Source: Jimgerdemannia flammicorona (Eukaryota; Mucoromycota; Endogonomycetes; Endogonales; Endogonaceae). Taken from it: 22,809 nt of DNA. Below are positions 1-10,527 of the stretch, one piece after another. Location: positions 1 to 22,809 of the forward strand of contig RBNI01001364.1 of assembly GCA_003990745.1 (NCBI GenBank). The letters run 5' to 3'. A program made the translations under genes and the position numbers. The stretch's first letter is position 1, and every line of letters starts with the position of its first letter. The notes under the pieces were generated by a model. It saw only the letters and a program-made list of their open reading frames with translations, was not told where the DNA came from and ran no database searches.

Positions 1-34
1 TATCATATATATATAATTATACTATACTCTCACC

Positions 35-2022
35 CTACCCAATACCCCTAGGGTGCCCTCTTCTACCCCCCACTCTCTCTCGATGAAAGACCACTCTGTT
101 ATTCACCATCTCCACCTGCCCACTACTCTGTTTACAAATCCCTTCCACTAGATGGCAATATCACCCACCCTGGAGACTCCAACCAACCCACCACCCAGTC
201 AGCAAATCCCCCAACAACTCCTCCTATCTTAACAACTTCTTCTATATACTCATCTGCTATCTCTCCTCAAAAACAAAGAGTCAATATCCAGCTAGCCCCA
301 TCCATACAGCTAGGACCCACCCTACAGTAAGCTATCTATTGCCCACCCCACCTACTAACTGAGATTTCAAATCCTCCCAGTGACCTCTCTCTCTATCTAG
401 CCTCCTCTCCACACTCATCTGGTCCTCTACCACTATCCAAAATTCCCCCAGAACCTCATACTCTCCTAGCCAATGTTCTGGCATCTGCACAAATCCCCCA
501 ACTTGTCCTATATTATGACACTCCTCACAATCGAATTGTCCATCATCCATCAGATGCTCAGCATAGAAATTCAACATAATTCCTTTATAGCATCCTCCAC
601 TATATCACCCAGAACTTGGGAGAAAGCTATCTCTATACCTCAGCACTCTATGACCAGACTTCTGCTTAGTTCCACTCCTCACCAATCCTTACTGCCTGCC
701 AACTACTTGGCCATAGATCCTGACCAAGTCTCTGCTGATACTCTACTCCTTCACCAATGTCAAATTCAGCAAGTAGAATACTCCCCAGAAGCAGGCTGCC
801 CCATTGCCATATAGCTGGACCCCACAGCATCTCCCCCTCATTGCTTTGCCAGTACAGGCCTATTTGGTGTGCTCTATCTACTATCTTCCACCAGAAACCC
901 TTATACCATAGCTGTCAGCTTCCATCCAGATCCACCAGAGATAGCAAATCTCCTGACAAACCTTATGAAGAGAATCTCATCTCCCACACCTTCTGCATCA
1001 GTAGCACCCAACTCCCACCCTGCAGTTTAATGGCCCTTTTCAACCACCAAGCTTGCAGGCAGTACAGCCTCTTAGGAAAATTCACTAGGCCTAGCCCTTC
1101 CCTATCCACCAGTATTACAAGAGTGTCCCAACTGATCTGATATCACCTCCTTGCCCAAATCCAATCTCTAGCTAGCTTCATCAGTCTCTTCACCATCTAA
1201 GCTGGAAAGTCTTAATGATAAGCAACATACCATAGCTTGGGGAACCAGTAGATATTCAGAATCAATATTCAGCCCACTAGGGTGATGTGGTGATCTCCCC
1301 AACCTCTAAGAGCCTCTCCCCAGATTACCACCCTCTTCTCCCACTACAATCTTGATAAGACAGACCCATATACTAAAAGAAAGATGTCCAGATACTGCAC
1401 TGCTTCTCCTGTAGGAACAATTGTTCCAATAACATCTCCTCTCACTAGTCCATTCCTCAGCACCATTGTCTCACACTTATACCAGTTGAGCTTCACCCTA
1501 GAATGTGCCTCATACTATTCCACAGTCTCCTTAAGTACCTCAACATCTGCCACTGAGCTAAGTCCAACTATCATATCATCTGCAATGGCCCCCACCTTCC
1601 ATACTACACTATATACAGAGAGCTCTATTACCTTCTGTCATATCCTATCCATCAAAGGTTCTAATGAAAGAGTGTAGAGGATAGGTGACAATGGATCTCC
1701 CTGAGGAACTCCTCTTCCTAAGGGGAATGCTAGATCTCAGTAACTATTATACATCAGAGCTGCCCCACTTCTCTCCAACAGATTCAACATAGAAGCTCGA
1801 AATTGTAGGAGAACACCAATTCTATCTAGTACCTTGTCCAGCCACATCTGCCGAATGTAGTCATAGGCCTTTTTCTGGTCCAAAAAGACCAGTCTTCTAT
1901 CCAATCTATAAGCCTGTACTTCTTCAATAATGCCATGAACCCAGGCAGTCCCATCTCTGATAAGTCTGCCTCCAACAAAGCCCTACTGCTTCACACTCAG
2001 CACCTATTGGGCAACCTTCTAT
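35..2022 (-). pseudogene. LINE A ORF2, C-terminal part (reverse transcriptase and CCHC tail)
   Basis: This is the downstream part of the element's EN-RT polyprotein. Visible RT blocks are LVFLDQKKAYD (about 1861-1895), GVPQGDPLSPILY (about 1675-1715) and the catalytic box, which reads IADD at 1575-1586 where B and C have FADD. After RT comes the C-terminal zinc-type motif FDCEECHN...PEHWLGEYE, in which the last Cys has become Tyr. The reading ends in RGIG-stop at 35-37, matching the tail of the B and C proteins. Many in-frame stops (TAG, TGA, TAA) interrupt it, mostly explained by one transition from Trp, Gln or Arg codons. The 5' half is at 7782-9469. The coding capacity is dead. Confidence 0.85.
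2009..2022. repeat. Target-site duplication of LINE B, 3'-side copy
   Basis: The 14-mer gggcaaccttctat occurs here directly before the poly(T) run and again at 7768-7781. The two copies are identical and the flanking bases differ (t versus g on the left). This marks the target of the LINE B insertion within LINE A. Confidence 0.92.
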
Positions 2023-2072
2023 TTTTTTTTTTTTTTTTTTTTTTTTTTATAGTCACTTGGACTCCCTTTATT
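2022..2072 (-). repeat. LINE B poly(A) tail and conserved 3' terminus
   Basis: 27 consecutive T on the plus strand are the element's poly(A) tail. Next to it, plus-strand 2049-2064 (atagtcacttggactc) differs at one base from LINE C 10465-10480. The complement of tttatt at 2067-2072 is AATAAA, about 20 nt before the tail. The shared end is probably what the element's own RT recognises, or simply the shared polyadenylation site. Confidence 0.85.
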
Positions 2073-2110
2073 AACCGACATCTATAGTAATATTGATACA
2101 TCCTACGCCC

Positions 2111-5100
2111 TCAACCTATCCCACAGGGACCCCCCCCCTCTCTAGTTCCTACCAATAACACCCCGTCCATCTTCACCACAACTCTACCACCACTCTTCTC
2201 TACAATCCTCCTTATTAGACCTTTACGTCTCCCCCCCTTGAGGCCCCAACCAATCCACCATGCCTTGAAGAGCTCAAGCATCAGCTCCTCCTACCTCACT
2301 ACCCTCAGTCTTACAGGCCTCCGAGGTCTCTCCTCAAAGATGCTCCGCCAGTATTCTGCGAGCCCCACCCATATTGCAATAGCCCAACCAACTGTCAGCC
2401 ACTCATTCCCCACCCCCCCCACCAGTCTTGACTGCAGTGCTGCCCACCGCCCACCCACCCCAGGGTCAGGTGCCAGTACTCCCAACCTCTCCCCAACTAT
2501 CTTCCAAAAATTCTCCATACTCTCGCACTCCCCCAGCCAATGTTCAGGAGTCTGCACCACCCCACCCTCCTGCCCTATATTATGATACTCCTCACAATCA
2601 AAGACCCCGCCATCTACCAGATGACCAGCCCTAAAGTTTAGTATCACATTTCGCCACAACAGCCTCCACCATGCTACCCAGAATTTTGGTGAGAGCCACC
2701 TTGACACAACCTTGATCCAAGACCAGATGCCTGCCCAGTCCCATCCCTCTCCGATCCCAGCCCCTTACCAGGTCTCCAGCCAAAGGTCCTGTCCCAGACC
2801 CCTAAGGCACTCCATACCCTCCTCTAAGTGGAAGTCCTTGACCAGATTCCCTCCCAACAAGAGCCGGTCCCACCTCCACATCTCTGGACCCCAGTCCTCA
2901 TCTCCTTCAGTATCTTGCCAACAGATCCCAATGCGATGGGCCCCATCTACCACTCCCCATCAGAATCCTTTGTACCATATCCTCCGGCTACCATCCAAGG
3001 CCACCAAGGACAGTAGATCACCTGAGCCACCCTGTAGTGACACCCTCGCCTCCCACAAATGCTGCATAAGGGGCACCCATTCTCCTTCTCTCAACTCCCT
3101 GGCCCTCTTCATCCACCATGCCCTCAAGCAGAGTAGCCTCTTGGAAAAGTCCACCAGGCCAAGTCCTCTGCGATCCACAGGAAGTGCTAGTACCTCCCAA
3201 CCAATCTGACTCCTGCATCCAGCCCAGAGCCAAGAGTGGGCCATCTTGAGAAGCCTTTTAACCACTCACTTAGGGAAGTCCAAATGGTAGCCCAGATACC
3301 AAAGCTTCGGCATCCAATACACATTCAGAACAGTTACCCTCCCCACCAGTGACACCTGTCTACCACCCCAACTTGTCAGTACTTTCCCCCATTCTACCAG
3401 CTTGCACTCCCACCACTCCTTGGGAAGTAAAGAGCCATACACTGAGAAGTAGATACCCAAGTACCATACCACTCCTCCAGCCAGGATAATTGTTCCAATG
3501 ACATCCCCCCCTACAACTCCTTCCCCAAGAACTATCGTCTCATACTTGTGCCAGTTGAGTTTTGCTCCAGAACACCTCTCATACCACTCAACTGTCTCCT
3601 TGAGCATAGCCACATCAGCCACTGAACCCAACCCAACCACCATATCATCTGCAAAGGCCCCCACCTTCCAATTGATGCCCAAGATATTTAGTCCACTAAC
3701 TCTGCACCAGATCCGATCCAACAATGGCTCCAAAGTGAAGACATAAAGGATAGGTGACAATGGATCGCCCTGCGGCAGTCCCCTCTCCAAGGGGAAGGAG
3801 GCCCCCCTGTATCCATTTGCCAGAATTGCCACCCTACTCCCTTCCAGTAATCCAATAAGTGACTGACATATGCCCACTGGTACTCCAATGCACTCCAGTA
3901 CTTTCTCCAGCCACACTCTCCAAACCCTATCATAGGCCTTCTCCTGGTCCAGGAAGACCAAGCAGCCATCCACTCCTGCAGCCCTAGCGCCTTCGATGAT
4001 ACCATGAACCCAGGCTGTGCCATCTCAGATCAACCAGCCTCCAACAAAGCCTTGCTGCTCCTTCCCCAGCACCTGTTGGGCCACACCCTGTAGCCTCGCC
4101 ACCAGAATTTTGGTGACCAGCTTGCGGTCCATATTCAATAACATAATTGGCCTCCAATTCTTCCAGTCCTCCTTGCACCCTTTGTCCTTGTACAGCAGAG
4201 ATACCAGCCCCAACTGCTGCCCTCCAATCCACTCCCCGGTACTGATGACGGCATCACACATTAGTGACATCTCCTCCAGAGCCTCCTCTATGACTACCAT
4301 ACATTTCCAAAAGTCCCAAGGCAAACCATCCTCCCCAGGTGCCATTTCCAGGGTTGTTGACACCAGAACTCGAAGGATCTCCTCTCCCAAAACCAGTCAG
4401 CTAAGATCCCCCAACCCTGCTGCAGGATTTGGGTGCCACTCTTCCAGATGCCTCTCAATGTCCTACGCCACCTCCCCTCCCTCCTCTTCACTCCAGAGAT
4501 TACTCCAGCAAGTGCTCAACTGGTCAAGGATCCTCTGCACACCTAATACCATCTCTCCCTCATCGTTAAGAACTCCTTCCCACCAGTGTCTTGCTCCCCT
4601 AGCATGGAGGAGACAGGACAAAAACCTTGTGGGCCTTTCTCCTTCTTCTAATCCCTGCCACCATAGCCTTGCCACCATAGTCTGAGCCTGCACTGCTTCC
4701 TCCTTCCTCATCAAATCCTGCAGTTCCGCCACTTCCAGCTTAGCCCACTTAGCCTTTCAATCCAATACCTTCTCCTCCTCCAGAAGCCCAGCCCAATTCA
4801 GAAGTAGTCTTTCTAGTCTCCTAGAAGCCCATCGGACTTGTCACCTCTGCTGAGCACCCCACTCCTTCCCCACTTCCCCCTAGTACCTCTGAGCTTCGGA
4901 TTTCAGTCTTCACCACCTATCTCCAATCCTCATCCCAGCTTGCCTCCAAACATTAACCTTGGAATGTACCTCCACCACCCATGCATTCTACAGATCCATC
5001 TCATCCAGCAGCGAAGAGTTCAGATGCCAATGTCCTGGCCCCTCTCTGCTCCCTCCAAACCTCCCACCTCTCCGGATACCCCAGTGATCTGACCAAGGGC

Positions 5101-5763
5101 ACCACTCAACCTCCATCGTCTCCCAAACTGTATTGCCCCAACACTCGGCAGTCAGAACCCAATCAATCCTAGTGCCAAGGCCTCCCACCCAGGAGTATAT
5201 AGCTGTCGCTCCCCATCCTGAAGTCGCATGGCATCCACCAGTGAGCTAAGTCTTTCCACCTCCTTCTAGTCCTCCAATCCCCCACTCCTTCCTGCCATAC
5301 TCCTTCCCCCATCAGTTCTATCCAGTCTACTCTCCTGTACCATATTAAAATCACCCCCCAGACAATCCACCCCAGCCTCAACCAAGAGCCCAGAATCCCG
5401 CAGATCTCCAATCCACACCACTCGGGTCCCCCTCTCAGCTGGGCAGTAATAAGATCCCACTACAATTGAGTTCCATCCAGGCCTCTGCCATATCCCCCAC
5501 ACTAATCTACTACTCCAATGTCCAATGTCTGCAATGTCCCTTTTCCCCTTCCTAACCAGGATTCCCACTTTACCCTGCCAAACTGCCTCCCCACCCCACT
5601 CTCTTGTCCATTCCAGTTCATCTTCCTCCTCCTTACACCATATATCTTGAAGTAAGAAGAGATCCACCTCCAGTTTCTTCAGCCATCCAAAAATCATATG
5701 CCGCCTCCCAGTCCCTCTAAGCCCATTGACATTCAAAGAAAAAATATTGGTTGTACTATTCAT
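2111..5763 (-). pseudogene. LINE B ORF2: APE-type endonuclease, reverse transcriptase, C-terminal CCHC
   Basis: The protein would nick target DNA and reverse-transcribe the element RNA. The start is ATG at 5763 (MNSTTNIFSLNVNGL, a start context shared with A). Endonuclease marks: NVNGL at residues 11-15, LLQDI at 37-41, GDFN at 137-140, RIDW near 5170, and SDH at 5092-5084. A purine-rich linker follows (about 4990-4465). RT: fingers from about 4390, LDQEKAYD, GLPQGDPLSPILY, and FADD at 3655-3644. The C-terminus (2596-2525) reads C-x2-Y-x14-H-x4-C, with Cys in place of Tyr in A and C. There is one frameshift near 5200. From there to the stop at 2111-2113 a single frame holds, broken by stops at about 5266, 4988, 4463, 4397, 4025, 3266, 2960 and 2291, plus more in the linker. 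Comparison with A and C shows the true end is GIG-stop at 2111, not the stop at 2291. No RNase H domain is seen. Confidence 0.9.
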
Positions 5764-5797
5764 AGCAAATTATTTGAGAGTATTGATATTCCCACAT

Positions 5798-7683
5798 CTA
5801 CAGTTCCATGCTCACTTCCTCTCCAGCCAGGTCCAGGTTCTGTTCCGCTGCAATCTCATCTTCCACATTTTGCTGTTCTTCCAGAACAGCCAACAATTCT
5901 GCATAGTCCTCACCATCCACTATCTCCATTGATGCCTGGTGCTCCTCGCACACCACCTGCTACTTTTCCAGTCCCTTTCGTGGCCCCCACAGATAAGCTA
6001 CCCTTTCATTAGCAATACCCAAAAGCGTGGCCTCCCTTGCCTCGGTGACCTCATACTCCTCCACCTCCAGAAGAGCTACCATCATCTCATCCCTCAACTT
6101 CCTCACGACCTCCTCCCCTCTCAGCACTCGCCCCCAGAATTCCTCACTGATCACCCAGAAGTCGATCTCCCCTAGTTCCTCAGCTGCCACATTTTGCAGT
6201 GCCCTCAACAGCCACTTCTCCCCCCCAACCACCTCTGCTGCCGGTGTCAAATCTGCCTCTCCCTCCTTCCTCTCCTCAGTTCGCACTGACTCATCCCAAC
6301 CATCCTCTGACACATCCTCCAACTCCCCCTCTCCTATCTCAGGAACACCATACTGGATCTGATGACCATCCTCCATCACTGTGTCCACTACCACCTCCTC
6401 CAGCCCCTGCCCCCCACTCTCCTTTGTCTTCCCCCCTTGCTGCCCGGCCTCCACCCAGATGCTAGCACTTGCTCCAGTGCCCTTCTCCGCAGCCCCCGCC
6501 ATTTGCCCCCCATCCAAACTAGCCAGCAAGTCCTTCTGCAGCTGTCTCCCCTTTGCCTTCTCCCAGAGCACCTTATCCATTCGTACCTTCCTGCCCTTGA
6601 TCACCTCCTCTATTGTCCTAGCCTCATAAGCCCTCCAAGCCCTTTGCCTCCTCTCCACTGCCCCCACTAGGTCCTCAAGTGCCTCCAGCAGGTCCTCCTC
6701 TTCTTTCTCTGACCCCTTCACCCTCGAAACCTTGCACTCCACTGGGCCCCACTTCAGTGCCACTGGCCAGTCCCTAGTCTTTCTGGAATTCTTCATCTCA
6801 AACAGCCTCAGCCGGACATCCACATCTCCTGTCCTGAGCTCAGTCCCCTCCCATATCCTGAATCCAATGTTGACCACCTTGCCATACTCCTTCACCACAT
6901 CCATGACTAGCCTCCTCGCCTCCTCCTTCTTTACTGTTGGCAAGTCTGCAATCACCAGATGAACCTCCTGGAGATCCCAGTGCATATACCTCACCATTGG
7001 TACTGAAATCCCTCCAACCACCACACCCTTCTCCACCGCCTCCAGTAGCAAATCCTCCTCTTCAAACCCCACCTTGACTGCCTCCAGCTTCTTCAAAAAC
7101 TTAACCGAGGCTGCACCCTTCACCTCGCTCGCCAACAGCCCCAGCACCATCTTCACTGTCACCACCAAGCCACGGAAGCACAATGTGATGGCGAATTCCA
7201 ATCTCGATTTCTTGAGTAACAGGGCTGCCACTAGGCCCATTACACCATCCGCCAGATCCCAGGTCTCGTGCCACTCCCCTGTCCAGGTCCCCCATCAGCC
7301 GTCACATCTGGATTTTTTTCCAGATTGCCCATCACACTGCCATCAGCAGTCACCGCCCCAGCCACTACACCTCCAGCCCCACTACACTGTCCCCCCAGAG
7401 GAGAGGCCTCCTTGCTACTCATGGCAGCAGTCGCCTTCCCCAGTTCCAGCCAGCCATCTAGCCCAGTCGCTTGCTTTCCCATCCTGACTTTATCCACAAA
7501 GGTCATCCTTCCTCCCCCATGTGGCCTTGCACCTCCTCTGCCACCACCCCCGGCCCCATGTCCCCTCATCGAAGCACTCGGCATGCCAATATCAGCACTA
7601 TGACCCCCCCCCACATGTTGCCAGTCAAAGGCACTAGGGCCCCCCTGCCCAGTATGCTCACCAGAATGCATGTTGCTTGCCAT
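5798..7683 (-). pseudogene. LINE B ORF1 (Gag-like RNA-binding protein), near intact
   Basis: ORF1 of about 628 codons. The ATG at 7683 is chosen because A and C align there; the frame stays open up to 7791, but that reaches into target DNA. The N-terminus is Gly-rich, with a conserved AFDWQ near residue 20 and NLEKNPDVT near residue 125. A long central block follows (about 7240-6700) containing KEYGKVVNIGFRIWEGTELR and GDVDVRLRL. Then comes a charged, probably coiled-coil linker, and a conserved NVAAEELGEIDFW block near 6190. I see no CCHC knuckle, and Cys is scarce. There are two lesions: a -1-type frameshift near 7258 and a TAG at 5960-5962, after which the frame continues to the stop at 5798. 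Role by position: RNA binding in the RNP. The fold is not identified; an RRM-like fold in the central block is only a guess. Confidence 0.82.
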
Positions 7684-7767
7684 CTTGATAGCACCAATAC
7701 TTGAAGATGTTGTTGAAAAGTATTGTCTGAGTCTTATGTCACCCGAATGGTACTGCACCAAGTGTCG

Positions 7768-7781
7768 GGGCAACCTTCTAT
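7768..7781. repeat. Target-site duplication of LINE B, 5'-side copy
   Basis: Identical 14-mer to 2009-2022. It marks the 5' end of LINE B at 7767 and the resumption of LINE A at 7782. Across the junction the RT reading of A continues on the minus strand. Confidence 0.92.
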
Positions 7782-9469
7782 AGTCTTGCAAAAATCACTT
7801 TAGTCACTACCTTCCTGTCTACATTCAGAAGCATAATTGGTCTCCAGTTCATCTAGTCCTCCCTCCTCTCCTTGTCTTTGTATAACAAGACTACCAACCC
7901 CAAGTCCTGCTCACCAACCCACTTGCCATTCAGAAGAATATGGTCACAAAGGGCTGCCATCTTTCCTATTACTCCAGGAATCTTCACCATCTTCTTCCAG
8001 AAGTCCCAAGGTAACCCATCCTCTTCCGGTGCCATCCCAAGCTTAGTCGCCACAAGGACTTACTATATCTCCTCCTCTTGGATCAGTAGGATTAAGTTAC
8101 CAAGGCCCTTAACTTGCAGTGGATCCCAATCCTCCAGCATGTCTCCAATTGTCACCTCATTCTCACCCCCTTTCTCCTCACTCCACTGACCCCTCCACCT
8201 CTCCTTCAGCACCCCCAAGATCTGTTGCATGCCATGCACCATATCTCCCTCTGCATCAAGAACCCCATCTCATCAATGCCACACCCTCCTGGCCTGGAGA
8301 AGCCTTGACAAGTATCTAGTAGACCTCTCTCCCTCCTTAAGTCCCTGCCACCTCAGCCTGGCTGCCATCCCTCTCATGCATATCTCCTCCTCCTCTCTCA
8401 ATACCTGTTGTAGCTCCATAATCTCCAGTTTTGTATATGCCAACTGCCAGTGATCAACCTTGCCAGAATTTAACAAATCTGCCCATTCCATCTGTAGTCT
8501 AATCAACTGAATGGAAGTACACCTCACCCTGTTCCTTCTCTGCTTCCCTGCCTCTCTATCAGCCCCTCCCCAGTAAATCCATGCAGTCTCTTTCAACATT
8601 ATCCAATGAACACCCACTAGCAAACCTATATATATCCAGCCAGCAATCTTTACTTGGATGTCCTCTACCCATGGGTCCCACAGAACCTTTTCAGCTAGCA
8701 GAGAGAAGTTAAGGTGCTAATGTCCAGGTCCATCTCCACTCCCCCCAAACTGCCCCTGCTCTAAGAGACTCCAATGATCAGACCATGGGCACTACTCCAT
8801 CTCCAGAGTCTTCCAAACATCAATTCCCCAGCACTTGGCCATCAGGATCCAGTCAATCCTTATATCCAGTCTATTCACCCAGTGCATATAAATCCTCCTA
8901 TCTCCCCACCCTATCCTACCCATATCCCCCAGAGAGCTAAGGTTCTCCACCTCCTCCCACTTGTCCAGGCCACCACTCCTACCACTAGCACTCCTACTAC
9001 CAGCACTCCTCCCTCCATCAGTCCTATCTAACTAAATATCCCACACTATATTAAAGTCTCCTCCCAGAATATCGACTCTCTCTTTTATAAGAGTGCTCTC
9101 TTCCAAAAGACCCATAATCTATGCAATTCTCTCACCCCTAACTACTGGACAATAGCAAGACCCAACCTTCACCAGTGCCCACCTAGGCCTATGCCATTCC
9201 CCCCATACCAAACAGTCTCTCCAGCTTTCAATTCCACCCAAGTCCCCTTTACCACTCTGTATCAATATTGCCACTTTGCCAATCCAAGCTACAGTACCTC
9301 CCCATTCTCTAGTCCATATCTACTGATCCTCATTATTCTCACATTGAATATCCTGTAGCAGAAAGAGATCAGTCTCCAAACCCTTAAGCCAATTAAAAAT
9401 ATTCCTATGCTGCCCAGATCTCTATAGTCCATTCACATTCAGAGAGAAAATGTTCATTGTTCTGTTCAT
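7782..9469 (-). pseudogene. LINE A ORF2, N-terminal part (endonuclease, linker, RT fingers)
   Basis: Starts at ATG 9469 with MNRTMNIFSLNVNGL followed by a stop. Endonuclease marks: LLQDIQC (about 9355), LGGDFN (about 9075), and a degraded RIDW/SDH region (about 8780-8870). The charged linker is open at 8623-8273 (KLEIMELQQVLREEEE, then RWQGLKEGERSTRYLSRLLQ, wording conserved in B and C). The RT start is open at 8053-7853 (MAPEEDGLPWDFWKKM, QDLGLVVLLYKDK). Multiple stops and frame changes make it inactive. Its 3' half is 35-2022. Confidence 0.85.
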
Positions 9470-9509
9470 TAGAGATAATGTTTTTTAGAAGAAATATCCT
9501 GCCCATCTT

Positions 9510-10418
9510 CTACAAATCTACATGCCTCTCCTCTCATGCTAAGTCCAAGTTATATTCAGCAGCCAAAGCCTCCTCTTCAATCTCCTTTACCTCCAATCCC
9601 ACCAGAAGTTCAGCCATCTCCCCATCCTCCTTTTCCTTGAAGTCCTTACAGTACTCCTGACAGGCCTCCTGTCAGAGCCTCAGCCCATATTGCTCTGCCC
9701 AACAGAAGGCAGTCTGCTCACCTGCAACTACTACCAGCTCAGCCTCCCTCTCCTTATCAACCTCATACCCTTCTTTCTCCAAAATAATTGCAAGCACCTC
9801 TACCTTCAGTGCCTCTACAACCCCATTACCCTACAAGATCCTTGCCCAATACTCCTCACTCATCACTCACAGGTTCACTTCTCCCAACTCTTCAGCTGCA
9901 AAGTTGTTTATCATCTGGTGCAGCCACAGTAGGTTCCCCACCTTCTTCCCCCCTAGAGTTGCAGACCTTTCAGTATCTAGCATCATGGTATTGGCTCTTG
10001 TACTTACAGTTTCATCTCACTCCTCCTCCATCACATCCACCAGCTCATCCTCACCAACTGCCACCACCTGTCCTCCTTTCACCAGATCTGGAACTCCAAA
10101 ATGCACCTGCTGGGCTCTGCACATCAGTACATCCTCTACTGCCTGGCTCCTCACAGCAGGACTATGCCTGACAAGAGAAGGGGTGCTATTGAAGTCCTGT
10201 TCCCAGACTTCAAATATACTATCTGCATAAGGGTCACTATATGGTGGCTTCTCTGCCCCATTCTGACCCTCCTTGACCTCTCCTTCTCTCTCACTGGCCC
10301 AGATTCTCACCTCAGTACCCCCTGACTTCTCATCACTTCCTGCCTTCCTCTTCTCTCCCTCTTCTATGCTTGCCAACAACTCCCTCAGCCTTTTGCACCC
10401 CTGAGCCCTCTTTTACTG

Positions 10419-10424
<6 letters not shown>
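9510..10424 (-). pseudogene. LINE A ORF1, C-terminal part
   Basis: The last ~915 nt of LINE A ORF1, ending in TAG at 9510-9512, 40 nt before the ORF2 start. The longest open piece is 10379-10017, which includes VHFGVPDLVKGGQVVAVGEDELVDV. This matches LINE C (VQFGVLEVANGRQVVAVGEEELVDV, compared in two parts) and the equivalent of B. The rest is frameshifted. The N-terminal parts lie at 16315-16415 and 17812-18813. Confidence 0.8.
10415..10424. repeat. Target-site duplication of LINE C, 3'-side copy
   Basis: The 10-mer actgcctctt here and at 16305-16314 flanks LINE C. The last two T could also belong to the tail. The LINE A ORF1 sequence rejoined across it aligns base by base with the uninterrupted ORF1 of LINE C at about 15095-15150. 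Confidence 0.85.
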
Positions 10425-10467
<43 letters not shown>

Positions 10468-10491
10468 GTTACTTGGACTCTGCCATTTATT
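10423..10491 (-). repeat. LINE C poly(A) tail and conserved 3' terminus
   Basis: 42 T on the plus strand, followed by atagttacttggactc (10465-10480), which matches LINE B at 15 of 16 bases. The complement of 10486-10491 is AATAAA. The long, uniform tail suggests a fairly young insertion or later tract expansion. Confidence 0.85.
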
Positions 10492-10527
10492 ACCCTTCTA
10501 TTAATAAGTTTACAGTATACTCTCCCA

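Larger units (their letters stand above)
1..2022 (-). mobile_element. LINE A, segment 1 (3' part: RT back half, C-terminus, part of 3' UTR)
   Basis: This is the 3' third of the oldest non-LTR retrotransposon. It aligns with LINE C from about position 15 onward (compare 15-55 with about 10507-10550), so its 3' end and poly(A) lie just left of the window. It stops at 2022, where the poly(A) tail of LINE B was inserted, and resumes at 7782. It is closer to C than to B in RT wording (for example GVPQGDPLSPILYTLSLEP is shared with C). The first 20 bases are a TA-rich run in the 3' UTR. Confidence 0.88.
2023..7767 (-). mobile_element. LINE B, full-length two-ORF non-LTR retrotransposon
   Basis: A complete element of about 5.75 kb on the minus strand, inserted into the RT region of LINE A and flanked by a perfect 14-bp target-site duplication. 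In sense order: 84-bp 5' UTR, ORF1 (7683-5798), 34-nt gap, ORF2 (5763-2111), 62-bp 3' UTR with AATAAA at 2067-2072, and a 27-nt poly(A), seen as T at 2022-2048. It is a different subfamily from A and C. By eye its RT is roughly two-thirds identical to that of C. It carries the fewest lesions of the three LINEs: one frameshift and one stop in ORF1, one frameshift and about ten stops in ORF2. The domain make-up recalls fungal Tad/L1-like LINEs; the clade needs a tree. Confidence 0.92.
7782..10424 (-). mobile_element. LINE A, segment 2 (RT front, endonuclease, end of ORF1)
   Basis: Continuation of LINE A between insertions B and C. Rejoining 7782 to 2022 gives an ORF2 of about 3676 nt, against 3653 in B and 3659 in C, which confirms the assignment. 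The segment ends at the poly(T) run of LINE C (10423 on) and resumes at 16315. Confidence 0.9.

Noticed and set aside
2022..2048. Poly(T) runs as Pol III or bacterial terminators
   Set aside because: Each sits at the junction of a target duplication and a conserved LINE 3' end with AATAAA, so they are poly(A) tails read from the other strand.
2291..2293. Stop at 2291 as the end of LINE B ORF2
   Set aside because: Tail sequence after it aligns in frame with A and C down to a shared GIG-stop at 2111; the TAG replaces a Trp codon.
7308..7325. Conserved A-run in LINE ORF1 (GGAAAAAAATCC on the minus strand) as a possible -1 ribosomal slippage site, with a frame change 50 nt later in B
   Set aside because: A -1 slip here meets a TGA within a few codons in B. 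The run encodes conserved EKN, and A keeps one frame through the equivalent of the B frame change, so that change is a mutation.
5939..7704. Many Pro/Ser-rich plus-strand frames opposite LINE ORF1, and similar ones across 14,000-16,200
   Set aside because: Antisense shadows of purine-rich minus-strand coding sequence; the minus frames align among three copies and these do not form consistent proteins.
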